From assembly GCF_019468465.1 (NCBI RefSeq), contig NZ_CP080519.1:6441001-6505000 (forward strand): a DNA stretch of 64,000 bases, read 5' to 3'. The DNA is from Amycolatopsis sp. DSM 110486. Lineage in GTDB: Bacteria > Actinomycetota > Actinomycetes > Mycobacteriales > Pseudonocardiaceae. The translations under genes were made by a program, and so were the position numbers. Shown here in pieces: positions 1-10,171 of the stretch (the first letter of the stretch is position 1; each line of letters opens with the position of its first letter). Under the pieces are notes generated by a model. That model worked only from the letters and a program-made list of their open reading frames with translations, made no database searches and was not told the DNA's origin.

Positions 1-638
1 ACCTCGAGGTTCTCGCGGGTGCCCAGGATCGGGTGCAGGTATGACACCGAAGCCGAAGATCGCACGCCGTCCTCGCGCGCGTTGATCTGGAACCAGTTCG
101 CGCCGTGGGTCACCGTCTTGCCGGAGTTGAACTCCGTGGTCGGGATGCCTGCCTGCGCGCACGCGGCGAGCATCGCGACACCCGCCGGGTCGTGCGGCGG
201 CACGGACCGGATCGTGACGGGTCCGGAGCGGCCGTGGTGCTCGCCGGGGCCGTCGTTGGTCTCGAGTCGTTGGTACAGCGGGAAGATGTCGGCGGCCGAC
301 CAGCCCGGCAGGCCCAGCGCGGCCCACTCGTCGAGGTCCTCGGCCGGCGCCCAGAACGCGATGCACGAGTTGTGCGAAGAGCACCCGCCGAGCACCCGGG
401 CGCGGGCCTGGCGGAGGTAGGAGTTGCCGGCTTCCTGCGGCTCCACCAGGTAGTCCCAGTCGTAGCCGGATTCCAGCAGCGCCATCCAGTTCGTCAGCTC
501 GAGCACGGCGGCGTCGTCCACATCGGACGGTCCGGCTTCCAGCAGGCAGACGGTGACGTCCGGGTCCTCCGAAAGTCTCGCCGCCACCACCGCACCCGCC
601 GTGCCGCCGCCGACCACCACGTAGTCGAACTCGTTCAC
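1..638 (-). CDS. betA: GMC-family oxidoreductase, choline dehydrogenase-like (3' end beyond window)
   Basis: The first ~212 residues are present; the rest lies beyond the left edge. The N-terminus has the FAD dinucleotide-binding motif VVVGGGTAGAVVAARL (residues ~7-22), then EAG and the GMC signature region RARVLGGCSSHN. GMC flavoenzymes oxidise alcohols; choline dehydrogenase makes betaine aldehyde. The GTG start overlaps the permease stop by four bases (GTGA) and has AAGGAGGA upstream, so translation is probably coupled. The choline assignment rests mainly on the neighbouring betaine-aldehyde-type dehydrogenase and permease. Other GMC substrates are possible because the C-terminal catalytic part is not visible. 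Confidence 0.8.
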   Translation of the reverse strand, partial: MNEFDYVVVGGGTAGAVVAARLSEDPDVTVCLLEAGPSDVDDAAVLELTNWMALLESGYDWDYLVEPQEAGNSYLRQARARVLGGCSSHNSCIAFWAPAEDLDEWAALGLPGWSAADIFPLYQRLETNDGPGEHHGRSGPVTIRSVPPHDPAGVAMLAACAQAGIPTTEFNSGKTVTHGANWFQINAREDGVRSSASVSYLHPILGTRENLE

Positions 639-2188
639 CGGGACTCCTCCTTCTGAGACGACGGCACCGAGGCGTGGCCGGCCAGCACCCCGATGCGGTG
701 GCGCTGCACGAACCAGTAGTAGGCGAACCCGCCGGCCGCGAACACGCCGACGAAGAGCACCGAGCTCCAGCGCAGGTACCAGTGGAACGGCGGGGCCGCG
801 TTGTAGATCTCCGTTCGCGGCCACGCGAGGTTCACGGTCATCCCGATGCCCCACAGCACCGCGAGCACGTTCACCGGCAGGCCCCAGCGCCCGAGCGAGA
901 ACCGCCCCGGCGGGCAGTCCTTGCGCGGCCAGCCGCCGCGCAGGCGCTTGATCAGCATCGGGACCGTCACCAGCAGGTAGGCCAGGTAGATCAGGATGAT
1001 CGCGAGGCTCGTGACCGCCGAGAAGATCTGCGACGAGTTGATGTTCACCAGGAGCAGCGCGATCGCGATCACGCCGATCACGATCGCGGGCAGCACCGGC
1101 GTGCCGGTCTTCTTGCTCACCCGCGCGAGCCGCGAACCGCCGGGCAGCGCGTTGTCGCGCGCCATCGCGAACGCGATGCGGATCGCCGCCGTGTGCACGG
1201 CCAGCACGCACACGGTGATCGCGATGAACACCACGAACAGGAAGATCCGCCCGATCGCCGGACCGAGCGCGTCGGTGAGCACGAACTGCAGGCCGACCGT
1301 GCCGAGCTCCGGCGCGTGGATGTTGCCGACGGCCATGAGCGCGAACAGGATGATCAGCCCGCCGAGCAGAAAGGACGCCACGAGCGCCCGCATGATCGCC
1401 TTCGGCGCGTTGCGGTGCGGGTCCACCGACTCTTCACCGAGCGAGGCCGCCGTGTCGAACCCGTACATCACGTAGGACGACGCGATGGCCGCGATGAGGA
1501 ACGCGCCGAGGTAGCCGCCCGCGTGCCCGGCGCCGGTGCCGTTCGTCTCCGTGACCACGCCGGGACCGCGCACGAAGTGGAACGCCAGGAACACCACCAG
1601 CAGCACCGCGAACAGCAGCTCGATGAACACGCCCGCGCTGTTGATCCGCGCCATCAGCTTCACGCCGAACGCGTTGACCAGCGTGGTGAACACGATCAGG
1701 AAGGTGGCCAGCAGCACGCCGTTGGCCGCGTCGCTGGAGCCCGACCCGTCGCCGATGAACTGGAAGAACGAGGTGATCTGCGGCAGCGTGCGCTGGTACG
1801 CCAGCGCCGTCGCGGAGATGGACACGATCGAGGCCAGCAGCATCATCCAGCCCGCCAGCCACGCCACGTGCCCGTTGCCGAGCTTCTTCGCCCAGTTGTA
1901 GACCGACCCGGCCACCGGGTACTGCGCGGCCAGCTCCGCGAAGCTCAGCGCCACCATGAGCTGGCCGGCGAACACCATCGGCCACGACCACCAGTACGCC
2001 GGGCCGCCTTGCGAGATGCCCAGGTAGGAGAGCTGGAAGACGCCCGTGAGCACCGAGATGTAGCTGATGCCGGCGGCGAAGGTGTGGAAGCTGCCCAGCG
2101 TTCTCTTGAGCTGGTTGGTGTAGCCGAACTCGCCGAGTTCCTGATCGCTGGTGTCCGCGTTGCCACGGCCGCCGGTGTCGGTACTCAC
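635..2188 (-). CDS. APC-superfamily amino acid/choline permease
   Basis: About 517 residues with some 12 hydrophobic segments. It begins with a cytoplasmic region (ELGEFGYTNQLKRTLGSF), followed by FAELAAQYPVAGSVYNWAKK, typical of the amino-acid permease branch that includes GABA and choline-type carriers. GTG at 2188 is preferred because AAAGGA lies nine bases upstream; a GTG at 2194 is too close to it. It sits between aldehyde dehydrogenase and GMC oxidoreductase, so it probably imports their substrate. It is a clear paralogue of the permease at 25316-26815. Substrate is inferred from context only. Confidence 0.8.
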   Translation of the reverse strand: MSTDTGGRGNADTSDQELGEFGYTNQLKRTLGSFHTFAAGISYISVLTGVFQLSYLGISQGGPAYWWSWPMVFAGQLMVALSFAELAAQYPVAGSVYNWAKKLGNGHVAWLAGWMMLLASIVSISATALAYQRTLPQITSFFQFIGDGSGSSDAANGVLLATFLIVFTTLVNAFGVKLMARINSAGVFIELLFAVLLVVFLAFHFVRGPGVVTETNGTGAGHAGGYLGAFLIAAIASSYVMYGFDTAASLGEESVDPHRNAPKAIMRALVASFLLGGLIILFALMAVGNIHAPELGTVGLQFVLTDALGPAIGRIFLFVVFIAITVCVLAVHTAAIRIAFAMARDNALPGGSRLARVSKKTGTPVLPAIVIGVIAIALLLVNINSSQIFSAVTSLAIILIYLAYLLVTVPMLIKRLRGGWPRKDCPPGRFSLGRWGLPVNVLAVLWGIGMTVNLAWPRTEIYNAAPPFHWYLRWSSVLFVGVFAAGGFAYYWFVQRHRIGVLAGHASVPSSQKEESR

Positions 2189-2256
2189 GGGCACTGGTCC
2201 TTTCGGTGGTTCTCGATCGGACTAGGGCTTGAAAGCGCTTCTTCAGCGCGCGGGTG

Positions 2257-3726
2257 TCAGCCGGCGAACCACTTCTGCGGGCCGGGACGGAGGTTCTGGT
2301 AGATGTGCTTGGCCTCCGTGTACTCGGCCAGGCCGGTCGGGCCCAGCTCGCGGCCGAAGCCGGACTGCTTGTAGCCGCCCCACTCGGCCTGCGGCAGGTA
2401 CGGGTGGTAGTCGTTGATCCAGACCGTGCCGTGGCGCAAGCGGTTCGCCACGCGCTGTGCCTTGGCCGCGTCGTTGGTGAACACGCCGCCGGCCAGCCCG
2501 TAGTGGGTGTCGTTGGCGATGCGCACGGCGTCGTCCTCGTCGGTGAAGGTCTCGACCGTGAGCACCGGTCCGAACGACTCCTCGACCACGGCGTGGCTGC
2601 CCTGTGCGACGTTGTCGAGGATCGTCGGCAGGTAGTAGAAACCGTTCTGCAGCTCGGGGTCGTCGGGCCGCTTGCCGCCGGTCCGCAGCACCGCGCCCTC
2701 TGCCAGGGCCGTGGCGACGTAGCGCTCGACCTTTTCACGGTGGGCGGCCGAGATCAGCGGTCCGGTCTCGGCGTGGTCGTCGAACGGCCCGCCGAGGCGG
2801 ATCCGCTCGGCGCGGCGCACCAGCTCGTCGACGAACTCGTCGTGCCACTCGCGCTGCACGATCAGGCGCGCGCCCGCGGAGCAGACCTGGCCGGAGTGCA
2901 GGAACACGGCGGTGAGGGCGTAGTCCACGGCGGTCTCGAAGTCGGCGTCGGCGAACACCACGTTGGGGTTCTTGCCGCCGAGCTCCAGGGCCACCTTTTT
3001 CACCGTCGCGGCGGCGTTGGCGGCGATCACGCGGCCGGTGGCCAGGCCACCGGTGAACGAGACCAGGTCCACGTCCGGATGCTCCGAAAGCGGCGCGCCG
3101 GCTTCCGGGCCCGCGCCGAGCACCAGGTTGGCGACTCCGCCGGGCAGGCCTGCCTCGGTGAGCAGCTTCATGAGCAGGATCGACGTGTGCGGCGTCAGCT
3201 CGCTCGGCTTGAGCACGAACGTGTTGCCCGCGGCCAGCGCGGGCGCGACCTTCCAGGTGGTCTGGAGCAGCGGGTAGTTCCACGGCGTGATGAGCCCGCA
3301 CACACCCACCGGTTCGTGCACGATCCGGCTGAACGCGTCGGCGCTGCCGGTGTCGACCACGCGGCCCGCGTCGTTGGCCGCGAGCTTGCCGAAGTACCGC
3401 AGGCAGGCGGCGATGTCGGCCATGTCGTAGCGGCTCTCCACCAGGCGTTTGCCGGTGTCGAGCGATTCGGCGCGGGCGAAGGTCTCGGCGTCGCGGTCCA
3501 GCAGGTCGGCTGTGCGCAGCAGCAGGTCACCGCGCTGAGCGGCGGGCGTCGAGGGCCACGGGCCGGTGTCGAACGCGCGCCGGGCGGCGGCGATCGCGGC
3601 CTCGGTGTCCTCGCGCGTGGCCTCGGCCACCTCGGCGACCGGCGACCCGTCGGCCGGGCACCGGATTTCGCGCCGGCCACCTGCCTTCGCGTTCACCCAT
3701 TCGCCGCCGATGTACAGGTCCGCCAT
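2257..3726 (-). CDS. betB: Betaine-aldehyde-type aldehyde dehydrogenase
   Basis: A 489-residue NAD(P)-dependent aldehyde dehydrogenase of normal family length. Visible motifs are the cofactor-loop FTGGLATG, the general-base region LELGGKNPN, and the nucleophile region HSGQVCSAGARL (catalytic Cys). Sequence style matches betaine-aldehyde/gamma-aminobutyraldehyde dehydrogenases. Together with the downstream permease and GMC oxidoreductase it would complete uptake and two-step oxidation of choline to the osmoprotectant glycine betaine. ATG start with GAGAGGA upstream; first gene of the operon. Other amino-aldehydes remain possible. Confidence 0.82.
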   Translation of the reverse strand: MADLYIGGEWVNAKAGGRREIRCPADGSPVAEVAEATREDTEAAIAAARRAFDTGPWPSTPAAQRGDLLLRTADLLDRDAETFARAESLDTGKRLVESRYDMADIAACLRYFGKLAANDAGRVVDTGSADAFSRIVHEPVGVCGLITPWNYPLLQTTWKVAPALAAGNTFVLKPSELTPHTSILLMKLLTEAGLPGGVANLVLGAGPEAGAPLSEHPDVDLVSFTGGLATGRVIAANAAATVKKVALELGGKNPNVVFADADFETAVDYALTAVFLHSGQVCSAGARLIVQREWHDEFVDELVRRAERIRLGGPFDDHAETGPLISAAHREKVERYVATALAEGAVLRTGGKRPDDPELQNGFYYLPTILDNVAQGSHAVVEESFGPVLTVETFTDEDDAVRIANDTHYGLAGGVFTNDAAKAQRVANRLRHGTVWINDYHPYLPQAEWGGYKQSGFGRELGPTGLAEYTEAKHIYQNLRPGPQKWFAG

Positions 3727-3935
3727 GAGGTCCTCTCGATCTTGGTCCGGTTCGGATTATCGGGGCCACTCGCGGTAGCCGCGACTTGGCCGAAGACTCC
3801 ATGTTCACACCCGACCGTGGAGTTGCGCGGGGCCTCGGCGTGTGATCCGGGACGCGGGCGGCGCGGCGGTGGTGGCGCGGATCCGTAGACTGGCCCGAAC
3901 TGGCGGGAGCGAAGGGAACCAGGCGAGGTGGAGCT
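3727..3935. promoter_or_regulatory. Divergent intergenic region between betB and dxs
   Basis: This 209-base gap must hold promoters for both divergent genes. On the minus strand GATAAT (plus-strand 3756-3761) could be the -10 of the betB operon. On the plus strand TAGACT (3886-3891) could be the -10 of dxs, giving a leader of about 40 bases. No convincing -35 boxes or operator palindrome are visible. All calls here are by eye. Confidence 0.35.
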
Positions 3936-5855
3936 GTGACGATGCTGGACTCCGTGCACGGACCGGCGGACCTGAAGCGCATGAGCGTCGAGGACCTCGA
4001 CGAGCTGGCCGCCGAGATCAGGGATTTCCTCGTCGAGAAGGTGCGGCGGTCCGGGGGTCACCTGGGCCCGAACCTGGGTGTCGTGGAGCTCACGCTCGCG
4101 CTGCACCGGGTGTTCGACTCGCCACGCGACGCGATCGTGTGGGACGTCGGTCACCAGGCGTACGTGCACAAGATCGTGACGGGCCGGCACACCGAGTTCG
4201 ACAAGCTGCGCCAGCTCGGCGGGCCGACCGGGTACCCGTCGCGCGCCGAGAGCGAGCACGACCTGGTGGAGAACAGCCACGCGTCCACCGCGCTGTCCTA
4301 TGTGGACGGCCTGGCGAAGGCGTTCGAGCTGTCCGGCGGTGCCCCGCGCCACGCCGTGGCGGTCGTCGGCGACGGCGCGCTGACCGGCGGCATGTGCTGG
4401 GAGGCCCTGAACAACATCGCGGCGAACCGGGACCGCCCGGTCGTGATCGTGATCAACGACAACGGCCGCTCCTACTCGCCGACCATCGGCGGGCTCGCCG
4501 ACCACCTCGCGGCGCTGCGCCTGCAGCCCGGCTACGAGCGTCTGCTCGACGGCGGGCGCGAGATCCTGCGCAACACCCCCGTGGTGGGCAAGCCGATCTA
4601 CGCCGCGCTGCACGCCGCGAAGGCCGGCATCAAAGACGCGCTGAGCCCGCAGGTGATGTTCTCCGACCTGGGCCTGAAGTACCTCGGCCCGGTCGACGGC
4701 CACGACCTGGTGGCGCTGGAGAAGGCGTTGCAGAGCGCCCGCGCGTTCGGCGGCGCCGTGATCGTGCACGTGGTCACCGAGAAGGGCCATGGTTACGCGC
4801 CCGCGGTGAACCACCAGGCCGACCAGATGCACCAGACCGACCCGATCGACCCGGAGACCGGCCTGCCGCCGGTGAAGGGCCCCAGCTGGACCGGCGTGTT
4901 CGGCGACGAGCTGGCGAAGATCGGCGCCGAGCGCGAGGACGTGGTGGCGATCACCGCCGCGATGCTGCGCTCCACCGGCCTGGAGAAGTTCTCCGAGAAG
5001 TTCCCGGACCGCTGGTTCGACGTCGGCATCGCCGAGCAGCACGCCGTGACGTCGGCGGCGGGCCTCGCGATGGGCGGCTACCACCCGGTGGTGGCGGTCT
5101 ACTCCACGTTCCTCAACCGCGCGTTCGACCAGGTCCTGATGGACGTGGCGCTGCACCGCCAGCCGGTGACGTTCGTGCTCGACCGCGCCGGCATCACCGG
5201 TCCCGACGGCCCCAGCCACCACGGCATGTGGGACCTCTCGCTGCTCGGCATGGTGCCCGGCATGCGCGTGGCCGCGCCACGCGACCCGGGCACGCTGCGC
5301 GAGGAGCTGCGCGAGGCCGTCGCCGTACAGGACGGCCCGACCGCGTTGCGCTTCTCCAAGGGCACCGTCGGCGCCGACCTGCCCGCCGTGGAACGCCTCG
5401 GCACGGTCGACGTGCTGCGCCGCCCGCGCGAGTCCTGCACCCCCGACGTGCTGCTCGTCGCCGTCGGCTCGTTCGGCAAACTGGGCCTCGCGGCCGCCGA
5501 CCGCCTGGCCGACCAGGGCATCGGCGTCACGGTGGTCGACCCGCGCTGGGTCGTCCCGGTGCCGGCCGAACTGGTCGCCCTCGCGGAACAGCACAAGCTC
5601 GTGGTGACGGTCGAGGACAGCGGCCGCCATGGCGGCTTCGGCTCCGCCCTGGCCGCCGTCCTGCGCGACGCCGACTGCGACGTCCCGCTGCGCGACCTGG
5701 CCGTGCCGCAGAGCTTCCACGACCACGGTTCGCGGGACGAGGTGCTGGACCGGGTCGGACTGACCGCACAGGACGTGGCGCGCCGCATCACGGAGTGGGC
5801 GTCGGGTCGGTTGGGTGTGGCGCAGGATGTACCGGCGGAGAATCCGCGGGGCTGA
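3936..5855 (+). CDS. dxs: 1-deoxy-D-xylulose-5-phosphate synthase
   Basis: 639 residues, the usual length. ThDP enzyme joining pyruvate and glyceraldehyde 3-phosphate, first step of the MEP isoprenoid pathway; cytoplasmic. Visible are [17 protein letters not shown] (N-terminal region with the conserved His), the ThDP/Mg motif [16 protein letters not shown] near residues 143-158, and the transketolase central domain with [11 protein letters not shown] (Glu of the ThDP ring). GTG start with GAGGTGGAG just upstream; a following ATG two codons in is an alternative. A strong terminator follows, so it is probably monocistronic. Confidence 0.97.
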   Translation: MTMLDSVHGPADLKRMSVEDLDELAAEIRDFLVEKVRRSGGHLGPNLGVVELTLALHRVFDSPRDAIVWDVGHQAYVHKIVTGRHTEFDKLRQLGGPTGYPSRAESEHDLVENSHASTALSYVDGLAKAFELSGGAPRHAVAVVGDGALTGGMCWEALNNIAANRDRPVVIVINDNGRSYSPTIGGLADHLAALRLQPGYERLLDGGREILRNTPVVGKPIYAALHAAKAGIKDALSPQVMFSDLGLKYLGPVDGHDLVALEKALQSARAFGGAVIVHVVTEKGHGYAPAVNHQADQMHQTDPIDPETGLPPVKGPSWTGVFGDELAKIGAEREDVVAITAAMLRSTGLEKFSEKFPDRWFDVGIAEQHAVTSAAGLAMGGYHPVVAVYSTFLNRAFDQVLMDVALHRQPVTFVLDRAGITGPDGPSHHGMWDLSLLGMVPGMRVAAPRDPGTLREELREAVAVQDGPTALRFSKGTVGADLPAVERLGTVDVLRRPRESCTPDVLLVAVGSFGKLGLAAADRLADQGIGVTVVDPRWVVPVPAELVALAEQHKLVVTVEDSGRHGGFGSALAAVLRDADCDVPLRDLAVPQSFHDHGSRDEVLDRVGLTAQDVARRITEWASGRLGVAQDVPAENPRG

Positions 5856-5870
5856 GTCTTTCGCTTTTCG

Positions 5871-5902
5871 ACGGCGGGTCCTTTCGTGAAGGGGCCCGCC
5901 GT
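5871..5902 (+). terminator. Rho-independent-type hairpin after dxs
   Basis: A 14-base-pair stem (ACGGCGGG arm to CCCGCCGT arm, with a few G-T pairs) and a CGTG loop lies 16 bases after the dxs stop. There is no long T-tract, as is common in actinomycetes. The gene on the other side (5996-7633) converges on it, so it may act in both directions. Confidence 0.75.
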
Positions 5903-5995
5903 TCGGCGTTCAGACCACTGCGGGCGTCCGGCGGTCATCGCCTTGTCGACTTCGGACTGTCCGGAGAGGTCGACCGTGCCGAATGCCCCCCGGGG

Positions 5996-7633
5996 TCACC
6001 GCCGCTCCAGGTGGGTCGGGGCGAACATCTTCAGCACGGCGGGCAGCACGACCACCGACGGTCCGGGCGTGCGCAGGGCCTTCGCCAGGTCGGCGCCGAC
6101 GGAGTCCGGTGTGGACAGCACGGCCGGAACCCCGAACGACTTCGCCAGCGCCACGAAGTCGGGCCGCGCCAGCTCGGTCGCGGTCGTCTCGCCGAAGGCG
6201 CCGGTGAGGTACTCGCGCAGGATGCCGTAACCGCCGTCGTCGATCACGAGCCACGTGACGTCGAGGGCGTGCTGCTTCGCGGTGGCGAGCTCGGCCAGGC
6301 CGTACATCGCGCCGCCGTCGCCGGAGACGGCCAGTGTGGGGATGCCCGTGACGGCCGCGCCGAGCGCGCCGGGCAGGCCGTAGCCGAGGCCGCCCGCACC
6401 CTGCGCGGTGTGGATCGGCGCGCCGTCCGGCTGCCACGCCGACCACGCCCAGTAGGCGGCGATCGTCATGTCCCAGAACGTCTGCGTGCCGTCCGGCACC
6501 GCCGCGCGGAGGTCGTCGACGAGCTTGCGTTCCGCCGCCAGGTTCTGACTGTCCAATCGCGACTCGACGCGGGCCAGCAGGTCCTCGACGGCGGCTTCGG
6601 CGCGTCCGTCCGCGGTCCTCGGGGGAACTTCCAGCGCCCGCAGGAACAGCCGCACGTCGGCGTGGATGCCCAGCGCGGGGTAGTTCGACTCCAGCTTCCC
6701 GAGGTCGGCCTCCACCTGGATCACCCGCCCGCGTGGCGCGAACTCGCGGTAGTTGCTCGACAGCTCGCCGAGCCCGGAACCGAGCACCAGCAGCACGTCC
6801 GCGCCGGCCAGGAACTCCGTGGTGTGCCAGTCCTCCAGCCACGAGCGCGCCGAAAGCTCGTGGTTCCACGGGAACACGCCCTTCCCGCCGAACGTCGACA
6901 CCACCGGCGCCCGCAACGCCTCGGCGAGCGCCTGCAATTCCGCACGCACACCGGACCGCAGGGCGCCACCGCCGGCGAGGATCACGGGGTTCTCGGCCGC
7001 GGCCAGCAGCCGGGAAGCTTCCGCCACCAGCTCCGGCAACGGTTCCAGCGGCACCGGCGTCGCCGTCACGTCGTGCAGCGGCGGCAAGGAAGCCGGCGCC
7101 AGCAGCACGTCCTGCGGGATCTCCACCCACACCGGCCCGTACGGCGCGGTTGCCGCCGCCGTCCACGCTTCGCGCAGCGCCGTCGGGATCTGGCCGGCGG
7201 TCCGGACCACGTGCACCGACTTCACGACGTCGCGGAAGCTCGCCTGCTGGTCCGGCAGTTCGTGCAGGTAACCGTGCCGCCCGCCGCCGAGCCCGGCGAC
7301 GGGGATCTGGCTGGAGATCCCCAGCACCGGCACCGACGCGGCGCGCGACTCCTGTAGTGAGGCCAGCGTCAGCAGCGCACCCGGGCCGGTCGACACGATC
7401 ATCGGCGTCACCGGCACCGGGCCGCGGGGGTCCGCGGCCAGCCGCGCGCGGGCGAACCCGTCGGCGGCGAACGCGAGGTTGTTCTCCACCCGCGAGCTCA
7501 CCACGCGCACGTCGTCCGCGCGCCGTAGCGCCTCGAACAACCCCAGCGCGTGCTGGCCCGGCAGGCCGAACACCGTGTCCGCACCGAGCGCTCGCAGCGT
7601 CTCGACGACGACGTCGCCCCCGATGCGCGTCAT
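5996..7633 (-). CDS. ThDP-dependent acetolactate synthase-like enzyme, AruI (2-ketoarginine decarboxylase)-like candidate
   Basis: 545 residues with the three-domain ThDP architecture of acetolactate synthase: N-terminal PYR domain ([29 protein letters not shown] with the catalytic Glu), a central domain, and a C-terminal PP domain with [21 protein letters not shown] at 7633 overlaps the upstream hydrolase stop (ATGA), so translation is probably coupled. Classical IlvB is unlikely: no ilvN follows and the neighbours concern guanidino compounds. In the Pseudomonas arginine transaminase pathway the acetolactate-synthase-like AruI decarboxylates 2-ketoarginine, and the product chain is finished by a ureohydrolase-family guanidinobutyrase. 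That pairing is what is seen here, but the substrate is inferred. Confidence 0.72.
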   Translation of the reverse strand: MTRIGGDVVVETLRALGADTVFGLPGQHALGLFEALRRADDVRVVSSRVENNLAFAADGFARARLAADPRGPVPVTPMIVSTGPGALLTLASLQESRAASVPVLGISSQIPVAGLGGGRHGYLHELPDQQASFRDVVKSVHVVRTAGQIPTALREAWTAAATAPYGPVWVEIPQDVLLAPASLPPLHDVTATPVPLEPLPELVAEASRLLAAAENPVILAGGGALRSGVRAELQALAEALRAPVVSTFGGKGVFPWNHELSARSWLEDWHTTEFLAGADVLLVLGSGLGELSSNYREFAPRGRVIQVEADLGKLESNYPALGIHADVRLFLRALEVPPRTADGRAEAAVEDLLARVESRLDSQNLAAERKLVDDLRAAVPDGTQTFWDMTIAAYWAWSAWQPDGAPIHTAQGAGGLGYGLPGALGAAVTGIPTLAVSGDGGAMYGLAELATAKQHALDVTWLVIDDGGYGILREYLTGAFGETTATELARPDFVALAKSFGVPAVLSTPDSVGADLAKALRTPGPSVVVLPAVLKMFAPTHLERR

Positions 7634-8583
7634 TCGCTCTTCTCCAGCGCCAGCAGGCTCACGAGGTCGTAGGCCACGTGCGAGGCCGCGATGGCGGTGA
7701 TCTCGGCGTGGTCGTACGCCGGGGCCAGCTCGACGACGTCGGCGCCCACCAGGTGCAGGTCGCGCAGCCCGCGCAGGATCTCCAGCAGCTCGCGGCTCGT
7801 CATCCCGCCCGCCTCGGGCGTGCCGGTGCCGGGTGCGTGCGCGGGGTCGAGCACGTCGATGTCCACCGAGATGTACAGCGGGCGGTCGCCGATGCGCTGC
7901 CGCAGCGCGTCGACGGTCTCGTCGATGCCGCGGCGCAGCACGTCGCCGGAGGTGACGATGCCGAAACCGAGCCGGCGGTCCTCCTCGAGGTCGCGCTTGC
8001 CGTACAGCGGGCCGCGCGTGCCGACGTGCGAAAGCGCTGCCGTGTCGAGGATTCCTTCCTCGACGGCGCGGCGGAACGGCGTGCCGTGCGTGTAGGGCTC
8101 GCCGAAGTAGGTGTCCCACGTGTCGAGGTGCGCGTCGAAGTGCAGCAGCGCGACGGGACCGTGCTGCTTCGCCGTCGCCCGCAGCAGCGGCAACGCGATG
8201 GTGTGGTCGCCGCCGACCGTCACGAGCCGCGTGCCGCCGGCCATGAGCGCCTCGGCGTCCTGCTGCACCTTCTCGATCGCTTCGCCGATGTGGAACGGGT
8301 TCGCCGCGATGTCACCCGCGTCCACGACCTGCCGTTCGGCGAACGGCGACACGTCCAGCGCCGGGTGGTACGGCCGCAGCAGCCGGCTCGCCTCGCGCAC
8401 GGCGGCGGGACCGAAGCGCGCGCCCGGCCGGTACGACACGCCGGAGTCGAACGGGACGCCGACCACGGCGACGTCGGCGCGCTCCACCTCGTCGATCCGC
8501 GGCAGCCGCGCGAAGGTCGCGAAGCCGGCGAAGCGCGGGACGCGCGACGAGTCGAGCGGGCCGATCGGGGGCAGGTCACTCAC
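7630..8583 (-). CDS. Ureohydrolase-family enzyme (agmatinase or guanidinobutyrase)
   Basis: 317 residues. Carries the binuclear manganese motifs of the arginase/agmatinase family: [21 protein letters not shown] and [22 protein letters not shown]. Such enzymes hydrolyse a guanidino group to release urea. GTG at 8583 has GAGGAG nine bases upstream; the longer open frame further upstream runs antisense through the symporter gene and is a shadow. Family motifs do not separate agmatinase from 4-guanidinobutyrase; the adjacent AruI-like enzyme favours the latter. The reading frame overlaps the next gene by four bases. Confidence 0.85.
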   Translation of the reverse strand: MSDLPPIGPLDSSRVPRFAGFATFARLPRIDEVERADVAVVGVPFDSGVSYRPGARFGPAAVREASRLLRPYHPALDVSPFAERQVVDAGDIAANPFHIGEAIEKVQQDAEALMAGGTRLVTVGGDHTIALPLLRATAKQHGPVALLHFDAHLDTWDTYFGEPYTHGTPFRRAVEEGILDTAALSHVGTRGPLYGKRDLEEDRRLGFGIVTSGDVLRRGIDETVDALRQRIGDRPLYISVDIDVLDPAHAPGTGTPEAGGMTSRELLEILRGLRDLHLVGADVVELAPAYDHAEITAIAASHVAYDLVSLLALEKSE

Positions 8584-8612
8584 TGCGGTGTGCTCCTCGT
8601 GGTTGGGGGTGT

Positions 8613-10064
8613 TCAGGCCTTCGCGGCGGACGGGGTCTCCGCTGCCGCTTTCTCTTCGTCTGCCGCGGAACCGTTCAGGCGCCGCGTCCAGACCGACAGG
8701 ATGGCTTCGGGGGTGCGCGGCGTCGCGAGGCTCACCGCGACGTACACGATCAGGCTCGCGCCGAGGCCCCAGTAGATCGGGCTGTTGGCCGCGACCCCGT
8801 CGATGATCATGAACGCGACCACGAACCCGGTGCCGGCCACCATCGACGCGTACGCGCCCTGGCGGGTGCCGCGCTTCCAGAACAGCGCGCCGAGGATCGT
8901 GACCAGAAGGCCGCCGACGAGGATGTCGTAGGCGATGGTCAGCGCGTTGACGACGTCGTCCACGACCATCGCGATGCCGATGGCGACGATGCCCAGGACC
9001 AGCGTGGTGACGCGGTTGCGCAGCACCTCGCCGCCCTTGAGGCCGATCTTGCGCAGCAGGTCCGACGTCGTCGTGGTGGCGCACGCGATCAGCGCGCCGC
9101 TGGAGGTCGACATGAGCGCCGACAGCGCGGCGGCCAGCACCAGCCCGCGCACGCCGGTCGGCAGCAGGCGTTCGGCGATGGTGGCGAACGCGTCCTGCGC
9201 GCTGCCGAGGTCGGGGTAGAGCACCTTCGCGGCGGTGCCGATGAGCGCGCCGGCCACGCCGTAGACGAGGCAGTAGACGCCGGAGATGATGCCGCCGCCG
9301 GTCGCGATGCGCGGGGTGCGGGCGGTGAACACCCGCTGCCAGATGTCCTGCCCGATGAGCAGGCCGAAGGTGTAGATCAGGAAGTAGGTGAGGATGGTTT
9401 CGCCGCCGATCGAGGTGAACTCGAAGTAGGTGGCGTCGAGCTTCTCGGCCATCCCGCCGAAGCCGCCGGCGGAGACGAGGGCGATCGGCAGCAGCACGAA
9501 CAGGATGCCGATCGTCTTGATCACGAACTGCGCGATGTCGGTGAGCGTGATCGACCACATGCCGCCCAGCACCGAGTAGAGCACCACGATCGAGCCGCCG
9601 ATCGCGATGCCGGCCCAGCTCGGGATGGCGAACAGGACCTTGAAGATCGACGCGAACGCCAGCGTCGAGGTCACGGTGAGCATGAGCGTGTAGCCCCACA
9701 TGACGACCCCGGACACGGCGCTGGTGCGGCCGCCGTAGCGCAGGTCGAGCATCTCGCCGACGGTGTACACGCGCAGCTTCACCAGCCGCCGCGCGAACAC
9801 CGCGTGAAGCACGAGGATGCCGACGCCGATGGTGACCACGAGCCAAGCGCCTGAGACGCCGTAGGTGTAACCGAGCTTCACGCCGCCGACCGTGGACGCG
9901 CCGCCGAGCACGACGGCCGACATCGTGCCGGAGTACATGAACCAGCCCAGCCGCCGGCCCGCCACGAGGTAGTCGGACTTCGTCTTCGCCAGGCGCAGGC
10001 CGATCCAGCCCACTCCGATCATGCCCGCGATGTACAGCGCGATCACCGCGTAGTCGCCGCCCAC
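8613..10064 (-). CDS. Sodium:solute symporter (SSS family)
   Basis: 483 residues with roughly 13 hydrophobic segments. It opens with [20 protein letters not shown] and [16 protein letters not shown], typical of SSS carriers such as PutP/PanF. GTG at 10064 is chosen because GAGGAGGA precedes it by a normal distance; a longer frame to 10148 lacks such a site. As first gene of the operon with the guanidino hydrolase and the ThDP enzyme, it probably imports their substrate (arginine derivative, guanidinobutyrate or agmatine are candidates). Substrate unknown. Confidence 0.85.
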   Translation of the reverse strand: MGGDYAVIALYIAGMIGVGWIGLRLAKTKSDYLVAGRRLGWFMYSGTMSAVVLGGASTVGGVKLGYTYGVSGAWLVVTIGVGILVLHAVFARRLVKLRVYTVGEMLDLRYGGRTSAVSGVVMWGYTLMLTVTSTLAFASIFKVLFAIPSWAGIAIGGSIVVLYSVLGGMWSITLTDIAQFVIKTIGILFVLLPIALVSAGGFGGMAEKLDATYFEFTSIGGETILTYFLIYTFGLLIGQDIWQRVFTARTPRIATGGGIISGVYCLVYGVAGALIGTAAKVLYPDLGSAQDAFATIAERLLPTGVRGLVLAAALSALMSTSSGALIACATTTTSDLLRKIGLKGGEVLRNRVTTLVLGIVAIGIAMVVDDVVNALTIAYDILVGGLLVTILGALFWKRGTRQGAYASMVAGTGFVVAFMIIDGVAANSPIYWGLGASLIVYVAVSLATPRTPEAILSVWTRRLNGSAADEEKAAAETPSAAKA

Positions 10065-10171
10065 GGGGTCCTCCTCGGTTCTCTGCGGGGTTGTTCGGGC
10101 CACCGTAGGTTCGTGCGCCACCGCTGCGGCATGGGACGATCCGGCCAAGAACCTTCGAAAGCCGGGATGGA

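Noticed and set aside
3842..7357. 1171-residue plus-strand open frame
   Set aside because: Out of frame with dxs and antisense to the ThDP enzyme; very Arg-rich, so a shadow.
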